Source of the DNA: Streptomyces antimycoticus
GTDB taxonomy: Bacteria; Actinomycetota; Actinomycetes; Streptomycetales; Streptomycetaceae
DNA: 64,000 bases
Assembly: GCF_005405925.1 (NCBI RefSeq)
Contig: NZ_BJHV01000001.1
Location: 10,664,001 to 10,728,000 of the forward strand
Direction: 5' to 3'
The translations under genes were made by a program, and so were the position numbers. This document shows positions 57,722-64,000 of this stretch, in pieces; within the stretch, counting starts at the first letter, position 1; each line of letters opens with the position of its first letter. The notes under the pieces were generated by a model. That model worked only from the letters and a program-made list of their open reading frames with translations, had not been told where the DNA came from and ran no database searches.

Positions 57722-59085
57722 GTGTTTTTTGTCGATACCCTGGAGTTCGAGGGGTTGGGCAATCGCAGTTACCTGGCCGGTGGTCAGACAGCGGCGGTCG
57801 TGGTCGATCCGCCGCGGGACGTCGACCAGGTGATCGCTGCCGCCGCCCGGCGGGGGTGCGCATCGCCTACGTGGCGGAGACGCACTTGCACAACGACTAC
57901 GTCACTGGCGGGCTGGAACTGGCCCGCCTCACCGGTGCCCGCTACCTGGTCCCGGCGGACGCCGGCGTCTCCTTCGGCCGTACTCCCGTCACGGACGGCG
58001 ACACGTGCGAGGTGGACGGGCACCTGGTGCTGCGTGCGATAGCCACCCCGGGCCACACCCCGCACCACACCTCATATGCCTTGGAGGAGGACGGACGCGC
58101 GGTGGCGGTCTTCACCGGCGGCTCGCTGCTGATCGGCACCGTGGGCCGTCCGGACCTGGTGGACCCGCGGCTGACCGAGCACCTGGCCCGCGCGCAGCAC
58201 GCCTCCGCCCACCGGCTGGCGGCAACGCTCGACGACGAGGTGCCTGTGCTGCCCACGCACGGCTTCGGCAGCTTCTGCTCCTCCTCCCAGGCCGAGGCCG
58301 ATGCGACCACGATCGGCGAAGAACGCACCAGCAACGACGCTTTCACCCTGGATGTGGACACCTTCGTGAAGCGGGTCCTGGCCGGGCTGGAAGATGTGCC
58401 CGCCTACTACACGCACATGGGCCCGGCCAACGCCGACGGCCCCGCGCCCGTCGACCTGACCCCGCCCGAGGCCGCCGACGCCGCACAGATCGCCGAACGG
58501 CTGGCGGCGGGTGAGTGGGTGGTGGACCTGCGCAGCCGGGTCGCCTTCGCCGACGGCCATGTGGCCGGATCGTTCAACTTCGAGGGCACCGGCAAGCTGG
58601 CCACCTATCTGGCCTGGCTGATCCCGTGGGGCAAGCCGGTCACCCTGCTCGGCGACACCCCGGCGCAGATTACCGACGCGCAGCGGGAGCTGACCCGGGT
58701 CGGCATCGATCGCCCGGCCGCCGCAGCCACCGGAGATCCAGCCACCTGGGTCCGTGAGGGAGAACAGCTCGCCTCCTTCCCCCGCGCAAGCTTCGCCGAC
58801 CTCTCCGATGCACACGAGCGCGGCGGGAACGTGGTGGTACTGGATGTGCGCCGGGATTCCGAACGCGCGAACGTCTTCATCGAGGGCTCTGTGCACATCC
58901 CGCTCCACGAACTGCACGGCCGAGTCGGCGACGTGCCGGACGGCACGGTGTGGGTGCACTGCGCCGGCGGCATGCGCGCGGCAATCGCCGCTTCCCTCCT
59001 GGACGCGACCGGACGACAGGTCATCGCCATCGATGACAGCTTCGAGGCGGCCGCCGACGCGGGCCTGAGCCTCACCCGGCCATGA
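57722..59085 (+). pseudogene. Persulfide dioxygenase-rhodanese fusion (MBL fold), 1-nt frameshift
   Basis: MBL domain with THLHNDYVTGG (metal His), ATPGHTPHH, FTGGSLL and PTHGFGSFC, as in ETHE1/CstB-type persulfide dioxygenases, followed by two rhodanese-like domains. The first (VVDLRSRVAFADGHVAGSFN) lacks a Cys; the second has VHCAGGMR with the active Cys. The GTG at 57722 after AAAGGAG starts the protein, but after 45 codons the frame breaks in the G5 run at 57852-57856; one added G gives RRGVRIAYVAETH. The remaining 400 codons are intact, so a sequencing indel is likely. Confidence 0.88.
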
Positions 59086-59230
59086 ATCCCTTGCTCCACC
59101 CGCACAGAAGGCACACGATGTTCCTCTACCGCCAGGGTCCTGGCCGCCTCGGCCCCGAACAGGCACACCCCCGCGTCACCGGGACCGGAATGCCGTCGGC
59201 CGGCGACAGCGGACACAGTGGGCGAATAGC

Positions 59231-59980
59231 GTGACCGCCCTGAACCTCGCCCTGATCGCAGGAGCCGTCGTCGGCCTGACGCTCGGCGCCCTCGGCGGCG
59301 GCGGCAGCGTCCTGGCGGTGCCCGCCCTGATCTACCTGCTCGGCTTCACCCCCGCCGCGGCCACCACCGCCAGCCTGATCATCGTCACCGCCACATCTCT
59401 GACCGCCCTGTACGCGCACGCCCGGGCCGGGCACGTGCGATGGAAGGCCGGAGCGGCATTCGCAGCCGCCGGGATTCTTCCGGCGGCTGCCGCTGGAACC
59501 GCCGCCACCCACATGCCCCAAGCCGTCCTCACCCTCGCCTTCGCCGCAACAGCCATCCTCGCCGCCGTCCACATGCTCCGGCCTGCTGACACCGGCCGCC
59601 CCGGGAGCGGCGACGTACGGCCGGGCAAGGCAGCCGGGGCCGGTGCCGGCCTGGGCACGCTGACCGGACTACTCGGTGTGGGCGGCGGCTTTCTCGCCGT
59701 CCCCGCCCTGATCACCGTCCTGGCCTTCGAGATGGAGGCCGCAGTCGGCACCAGCCTGCTGGTCATCACGGTCAACTCGCTGGCCTCCCTGGCCACTCGC
59801 TCCGGCGCCGCCGTCTCGCTCGACTGGGCGCTGATCGGCCCGTTCATCGCAACCGCGATCCTGGGCGCCTGGGACGGCAAGCGCATGGCCGCGAAGGTCT
59901 CCGGGCCCCGCCTGCAGCGCATTTTCGCGGTGGTCCTCCTGGCCGTGGCCGTCTTCATGCTTGCCGACGCCGTGACGTGA
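59231..59980 (+). CDS. TauE/SafE-family sulfite/organosulfur exporter (249 aa)
   Basis: Two repeats of the TauE/SafE fold: LGALGGGGSVLAVPALIYLLGF near residues 18-39 and GLLGVGGGFLAVPALITVL near 145-163, with about eight membrane helices. The GTG start has no strong ribosome site. Following persulfide dioxygenase and rhodanese genes, it probably exports sulfite or thiosulfate made by them, as in cst-type operons. It ends in GTGA overlap with the next gene. Confidence 0.9.
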   Translation: MTALNLALIAGAVVGLTLGALGGGGSVLAVPALIYLLGFTPAAATTASLIIVTATSLTALYAHARAGHVRWKAGAAFAAAGILPAAAAGTAATHMPQAVLTLAFAATAILAAVHMLRPADTGRPGSGDVRPGKAAGAGAGLGTLTGLLGVGGGFLAVPALITVLAFEMEAAVGTSLLVITVNSLASLATRSGAAVSLDWALIGPFIATAILGAWDGKRMAAKVSGPRLQRIFAVVLLAVAVFMLADAVT

Positions 59981-60461
59981 CGGCAGCTCAGGCCGACGAC
60001 AACTTCTCCGAGTCCGAGGAGGCCGCGGTCCGGGGGCGGGTGGAGCAACTCAGGTTGCAGTCGGCTGAGTTGACAGAGCGGCTGGAGGCTGAGCGGGAGA
60101 GACTCTCACGGCTGGAGATCACTCGTGAAACGGCCGGTGAACTCCTGACGAGGATGACAGACGGCAGCGCTGCGGACGAGCCGGCGCCGTCGGCCGGGGA
60201 CGCATCGCCGTTCGCTGGGGCCGAGCGTCAGGTCGTGGGGGTGTTGTCGGTGCCGCAGTGGCAGCCGGGCATGGGGTGAGTGTGCTGCTGCGGGTCTACC
60301 AGGACATTCTCGAGGTCGTCGATGATGCGCCGGGACCGTTGCGAGCCAAGCAGGTGGTGCCCAGAATCGGTCTGCTGGCTCGAGGACGGCGGCCCCGGCC
60401 TCACCGACCCGCTCCTCCGGCCAAGACCGACATCCTCGACGCCAGTGGCACCAGCGACTGA
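59977..60461 (+). pseudogene. Coiled-coil plus winged-helix protein, frameshifted
   Basis: The first frame has a coiled coil (VEQLRLQSAELTERLEAERERLSRLEITRETAGELL), a low-complexity linker and VVGVLSVPQWQPGMG; then a frame change near 60275 leads to LLRVYQDILEVVDDAPGPLRAKQVVPRIGL, the start of a winged helix. After 60390 the match fades, so the end is lost. Same family as the truncated gene at 20885. Probable DNA-binding protein of unknown role. Confidence 0.5.
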
Positions 60462-60469
60462 GTCCGGCA

Positions 60470-60812
60470 TACCGGATTCGCCAGGACCGCCTGCCCTCGT
60501 AGACAGGACCCTGTCGACAGGCGCCGCTCCTCGGCCAGCGGCACCCCGGTCGAGCGTAAGGCCGCGAACAGCTCCTTCTACCGCCCATCTGGCATCTGCC
60601 GAGACCGTGTCAGCTCGTGGCGCCCGCGCTGCGGGCGCCACGGCCACCCGCGGTGTACGGCGCTTACTACCCGTTGGAGGCGCGGACCGTCTTCCGGGAT
60701 CACCCAGTGATCGTTCAGCTGCCTGGCACGTGGCTATTGCGGCAGGTGTAGCGTGAAGCGGACTCGGCCGGTCCGTCCGGCGTACCTGTGTCCTGACGGG
60801 GGGCCTTTCGCC
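60470..60812. other. No supported gene
   Basis: 343 nt before the lipoprotein gene. One GGCGCCCGCGCTGCGGGCGCC inverted repeat at about 60621-60641 could act as a terminator for the upstream transcripts. The promoter of the lipoprotein must lie here but no clear boxes were found. Confidence 0.4.
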
Positions 60813-61325
60813 ATGCATCTTCCTCGCGTCGCCGCTTTCGGCGCGCTCGCCGCCGCCCTTCTCGCTCTCTCGGCCTGCTCCAGCGGCGGATCGGGCGATG
60901 CGTCGTCCGACGCCGGGAAGGACGGGAAGAAGAGCACGAGCGACAGCTCGCCGAGTTCGAAGACCACATCGTCGCCGTCCCCCTCGGCGAGCGGGTCGAC
61001 CGGCGGATCCGGCACCGCTCAGGCAGTGACGTCCAAAGCCGAGGTCAGCATCAAGTCGTGTCAGCTGCGCGACACATCCAAGCTGTTCGCGGTAGTCCAG
61101 CTCGACAACGCGAACGGCGCGGCGGACTACGCCTACACCGTCAAGGTCCGTTTCCTGAACTCCGCACATCCCGACAAGGCGGTCTACACCACCCTCACCA
61201 ACCAGCCCGTCCAAGCCGGAGCCATGAAGAGCGCACTCGCGTCAGCCGCGTGGAAGGGCGACTCCGCCGCCGTGCCGAAGACCTGCCAGGTTGCCACGGC
61301 GACCAAGGTGAAGACGGCTGGCTGA
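60813..61325 (+). CDS. Secreted lipoprotein with Ser/Gly-rich linker (170 aa)
   Basis: Lipoprotein signal with lipobox LSAC (Cys at residue 22), a Ser/Gly/Pro/Lys linker of ~50 residues typical of cell-wall-spanning Streptomyces lipoproteins, then a ~100-residue beta domain (VQLDNANGAADYAYTVKVRFLNSAHPDK). The domain pattern resembles immunoglobulin-like DUF4352/FxLYD modules. GGGGGG lies upstream of the ATG. Function unknown. Confidence 0.8.
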   Translation: MHLPRVAAFGALAAALLALSACSSGGSGDASSDAGKDGKKSTSDSSPSSKTTSSPSPSASGSTGGSGTAQAVTSKAEVSIKSCQLRDTSKLFAVVQLDNANGAADYAYTVKVRFLNSAHPDKAVYTTLTNQPVQAGAMKSALASAAWKGDSAAVPKTCQVATATKVKTAG

Positions 61326-61359
61326 CCCCGGCCCGCGTACGGCGCAAGGCGCGCCGAGG

Positions 61360-61645
61360 GCTCCTTGCGCAGGACGACCTTGCGGTGCCGCGCAGCGCGT
61401 CGAGTACGTACGCGTCGAAGCGGTACTCGGCGGCGGCCAGGTCGGCGACGCGGCCGCGGGCGTGGCTGATGGCCTGCGCACTGGCGCCGGACGCCGCGAG
61501 GACCTTGTCGACGGTGTCACCGGCCACGCGCCGGCTCCATCGCCGGGCGGCGGACTCGTGCCGGGCGCGGGCCGTGTCGCGCTGGCCACCCAGGAACTCG
61601 ACGTGGTCACGGAGAACCCCGCACCCATGGCGGAGACCACCCGTT
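61360..61645 (-). pseudogene. Helical protein remnant of unknown function
   Basis: Codon bias favours the minus strand here: RDHVEFLGGQRDTARARHESAARRW, then AGDTVDKVLAASGASAQAISHARGRVADLAAAEYRFDAYVLDAL. No start or clean stop is present and the family is not recognised. It may be the former neighbour of the AbiEii-like gene. Confidence 0.4.
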
Positions 61646-61681
61646 CCTCGTCGCCGGGCCGGCCCAGCGCGGCTTTGGCAG

Positions 61682-62133
61682 GTGAGAGAGGTGGGCGTGG
61701 ACCCGCTCTCCCGCCGCCTCGTGGTCACGGACCCCGCCGGCGGTGAGCGGTGCGAGGTCGACATCCTCAAAGAGACGTTCTGGCGCCCACCGGCGGTGAC
61801 CGAGTACGCTCCCGTCCTTGCCCTGGACGACGTCATCGGCACGAAGGTGCGCGCGCTGGCCGACCGCGGCGCCGTGTGTGACCTCGACGTCCACGCCACT
61901 TCACGCCTGCACACCACCGTGGACCTGGAACGGCCCGGCCGCCGCCCCGCCCGGGACGAGTTCTGTCCCCAGGATCGCCAGGCGCGCCTGGCAGGTGCGG
62001 AGTGGTACGAGGGGACGAGGAATTCATCGCGTACGGCCTCTCCGAGGCGGACACGGCCACCTTGCGAGCCTGGGCTCGGGACTGGGCCGACGACCTTGCC
62101 CAGCGGCCGCACGAGGAGATCACGGACGACTGA
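61682..62133 (+). pseudogene. AbiEii-like nucleotidyltransferase toxin, C-terminal remnant
   Basis: SRRLVVTDPAGGERCEVDILKE, VLALDDVIGTKVRALADRGAVCDL (the conserved Lys motif of the DUF1814/AbiEii fold) and FCPQDRQARLAGAEW lie in one frame. After a frameshift near 62010 the end reads DEEFIAYGLSEADTATLRAWARDWADDL to a stop at 62133. The N-terminal GSxxxD catalytic motif is missing. A decayed abortive-infection-type gene. Confidence 0.65.
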
Positions 62134-62362
62134 TCGGCCTTGTCCGGGGACGGACGAGTTCCACCGTCCCACTTCGCAGGCGAGGGATCGGCCCCCGCCA
62201 AGGTCCGGTCATCTGATGCTCCGTGGATGCCCCGGCCTTCAGACCGGGGAAAAATCGGACCCCTGCGGAGCAGGACAAGGGGCGGAGTTTCGCCGCCAAG
62301 GCGAAAGACCGTGCCCTGACCAGCAGTTTGGCTCTTACAAGTGGCCTGGCTAGTTTGTGAGT

Positions 62363-63571
62363 ATGGCTGAGGCTCATGTGAAGCGGGCGTACAAGTACCG
62401 CTTCTATCCGACCGGTGCGCAGGCGGCCGAGCTGTCGCGCACGTTCGGATGTGTCCGGAAGGTCTACAACATGGCGCTCGCGGCCCGTACCGAGGCACGG
62501 ACACGGCAGGAGCGCGTCAACTACAACGCCACGTCGGCGATGCTGACGGCGTGGAAGAAGACCGAGGAGCTGGCCTACCTCAACGAGGTCTCGTCAGTGC
62601 CGCTCCAGCAGTGTCTGCGGCACCTCCAAGCGGCGTTCACCAACTTGTTCGGCAAGCGGGCCAGATATCCGCGCTTCAAGTCGCGGAAGAAGTCCCGGGC
62701 GTCGGCTGAATACACCACATCCGGGTTCCGGTACCGGGACGGGGAACTGACCCTGGCGAAGATGACCGAGCCGCTGGACATCGTCTGGTCCCGGCCCTTG
62801 CCCGAGGGCGCGGCGCCGTCCACGGTGACGGTGTCGCAGGACGCGGCCGGACGCTGGTTCGTGTCCTTCCTCGTCGAGGACCCGACAGTTGAGCCGCTGT
62901 CCGCCACCGATACGGCGATCGGTATCGACGTCGGCCTGGACCACCTTCTGACTCTGTCCACCGGGGAGAAGGTCGCCAACCCCCGCTACGGGCGCCGGGA
63001 CCGGGTTCGCCTCGCCCGCGCCCAGCGGGAACTGTCCCGCAAGGCCAAGGGGTCCGCGAACCGGGTCAAGGCCCGGCTCAAGGTTGCCCCCGTGCACGCC
63101 CGGATCACTGACCGGCGCCGCGACCACCTGCACAAGCTGACCACTCGTCTCGTGCGTGAGAACCAAACGCTCGTGATCGAGGACCTGACCGTGCGCAACA
63201 TGGTCAGGAACCGGAAGCTCGCCCGCGCGATCTCGGATGCGTCGTGGGCCGAGTTCCGCGGCATGCTGGAGTACAAAGCCGCCTGGTATGGCCGCGAGGT
63301 GATCGCGGTCGACCGCTTCTTCCCTTCCTCCAGGCTGTGCTCTGACTGCGGCACCCTGCAAACCAAGATGCCGCTGCATGTCCGTACCTGGACGTGCGAT
63401 TGCGGCGTGACCCATGACCGCGATGTGAACGCGGCGAAGAACCTTTTGGCCGCCGGGCTGGCGGTGTCGGCCTGTGGAGCCGGTGTAAGACCTCAACGGA
63501 GAACTCCGGGCGGGCAGTCGGCTGTGAAGCAGGAACCCCAGCGGGCGACCGTTGGAATCCCCCGCCTTTAG
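62363..63571 (+). CDS. tnpB: RNA-guided endonuclease TnpB (402 aa)
   Basis: Complete TnpB. N-terminal KYRFYPTGAQAAEL and the wedge/REC part, then a RuvC-like nuclease with D (GIDVGLDHLL, about residue 189), E (VIEDLTVRNM, ~273) and D (HDRDVNAAKN, ~354). A four-Cys zinc ribbon CSDC...CDC stands between. All catalytic residues are intact. ATG at 62363 (GTG 6 nt earlier possible). The TAG stop lies in the right-end hairpin. TnpB proteins use an RNA from the element's 3' end to cut target DNA, which helps the element persist. Confidence 0.93.
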   Translation: MAEAHVKRAYKYRFYPTGAQAAELSRTFGCVRKVYNMALAARTEARTRQERVNYNATSAMLTAWKKTEELAYLNEVSSVPLQQCLRHLQAAFTNLFGKRARYPRFKSRKKSRASAEYTTSGFRYRDGELTLAKMTEPLDIVWSRPLPEGAAPSTVTVSQDAAGRWFVSFLVEDPTVEPLSATDTAIGIDVGLDHLLTLSTGEKVANPRYGRRDRVRLARAQRELSRKAKGSANRVKARLKVAPVHARITDRRRDHLHKLTTRLVRENQTLVIEDLTVRNMVRNRKLARAISDASWAEFRGMLEYKAAWYGREVIAVDRFFPSSRLCSDCGTLQTKMPLHVRTWTCDCGVTHDRDVNAAKNLLAAGLAVSACGAGVRPQRRTPGGQSAVKQEPQRATVGIPRL

Positions 63572-63584
63572 GCGGGGGAGGATG
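63440..63584 (+). ncRNA. Predicted omega/right-end RNA of the TnpB element
   Basis: The 3' end of tnpB and the right-end hairpin (63559-63578) form the place where omegaRNA is encoded in TnpB elements; the guide would be read from the bases after 63584, inside the TenA-like gene. Limits are approximate and based on position and the hairpin. Confidence 0.5.
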
Positions 63585-64000
63585 TCAACCGAACACCGCG
63601 TCGTGGAAGGCGATTTCCGCCTCCAGCATGCCGGCGAACCAGCGGGTCAGCCGCTCCTGGGGAATGTCGTCCGGCAGGGCGTCGACCTCCGCCGCGAGCG
63701 CCCGTACCCCGTCCCGGAACGCCTGGTCGGCGTGGAGCGCCACCCAGGCGCTCATCGCGCCGTCGGGGACGGCGCCGCGTTCGTGTGCCCGGGTGCACCA
63801 GGTGAGGTAGAGGCTCTCCGCGGCGAACAGCATGGTCATCACGGCCGGGTAGCCGCCTTCCCGCGCCGCGTCGAGTGCGTACCGCGACAGCACCTCGGCC
63901 CGCCGGGCGGCGCCCGGCCGGGCGGGGACGGGCCAGGCGGCGCGGGCTTCGCGGAAGTAGTCCGCCTGGGTGGTGGTCAGCGCGTGGACCGCGCGGGCGT
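63585..64000 (-). CDS. TenA-like (thiaminase II family) protein, partial at window edge
   Basis: All-helical TenA fold: DYFREARAAW near the window edge, LSRYALDAAREGGYPAVMTMLFAAESLYLTWC in the middle (the conserved Glu and Tyr cluster) and LTRWFAGMLEAEIAFHDAVF at the end. The N-terminus lies beyond 64000. Family members hydrolyse thiamin degradation products or act in heme/PQQ-like pathways. The stop codon touches the right end of the TnpB element, so the element may have been inserted exactly at, or supply, the stop. Confidence 0.8.
   Translation of the reverse strand, partial: ARAVHALTTTQADYFREARAAWPVPARPGAARRAEVLSRYALDAAREGGYPAVMTMLFAAESLYLTWCTRAHERGAVPDGAMSAWVALHADQAFRDGVRALAAEVDALPDDIPQERLTRWFAGMLEAEIAFHDAVFG

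Larger units (their letters stand above)
62230..63584 (+). mobile_element. IS605/IS1341-like TnpB element without TnpA
   Basis: TnpB gene flanked by subterminal hairpins: left CCCCGGCCTTCAGACCGGGG at 62230-62249 (one mismatch), right stem CCCCCGCC/GGCGGGGG at 63559-63578. There is no HUH transposase, as in IS1341-type elements. The right boundary probably lies near 63584, abutting the 3' end of the TenA-like gene; the left boundary is before 62230 but not fixed. Confidence 0.7.

Overview
The window is chromosomal DNA of a Streptomyces-like actinomycete. GC is very high with strong G/C at third codon positions, GTG starts are frequent, many genes are coupled by 4-nt ATGA or GTGA overlaps, and the gene families are typical of the genus (LacI-controlled sugar ABC loci, WHG-type TetR, sigma factor with a downstream partner, IS110, IS5 and TnpB elements). 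The mix of intact operons and decayed transposase, integrase and truncated metabolic genes suggests an accessory chromosome arm.

Layout. (1) 1-16918, all on the minus strand: a glycan-use locus in two transcription units. One runs from a sugar-binding lipoprotein through two ABC permeases, a ROK kinase, a SIS sugar-phosphate protein, a GH38 alpha-mannosidase and a GH2 beta-mannosidase to a novel-looking hydrolase-like protein. The other carries a double metallo-beta-lactamase-fold protein, a GH36-like glycosidase and a LacI regulator. A shared near-palindromic operator (TGGGAWCGATGCCA) stands before both. (2) 16919-31870: a decayed zone with an FMN glutamate-synthase-like gene, a membrane-anchored Mrr-type nuclease, an HD hydrolase divergent from a GlxA regulator, a DUF1684/SnoaL pair, a DUF6236 gene, and remnants of ANTAR, xanthine dehydrogenase, IS5, Tn3, sigma factor, MFS, integrase and ACR3 genes. 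(3) 32257-40551: aquaporin, a damaged sigma factor/partner pair, an intact IS110 element, an MFS exporter, an acetyltransferase, a cellulase remnant and a GntR regulator. (4) 40670-48649: a coherent aromatic catabolic operon divergent from the GntR gene. (5) 49384-54038: an oxidoreductase, decayed SDR and IS256 pieces, and a Tat-exported GH2 beta-galactosidase. (6) 54440-59980: broken thioredoxin-reductase-like gene, methyltransferase, XRE-cupin regulator and a sulfane-sulfur group (ABM-rhodanese fusion, persulfide dioxygenase-rhodanese, TauE/SafE). (7) 60813-64000: a lipoprotein, AbiEii-like remnant, a TnpB element and the 3' part of a TenA-like gene.

The most interesting system is the operon at 40670-48649. 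A LigW-like aromatic decarboxylase, a flavin hydroxylase, an extradiol (VOC) dioxygenase, an acylpyruvase-like FAH protein, an SMP-30 lactonase and an acetoacetyl-CoA synthetase can be ordered into an orsellinate/orcinol-type route ending in pyruvate and acetoacetate. This is inference.

At least eight otherwise coherent genes are broken by apparent single-base indels, several in G/C homopolymers. Either the sequence contains systematic indel errors or the strain carries an unusual number of fresh pseudogenes. Such genes are marked as pseudogenes with the break position given.
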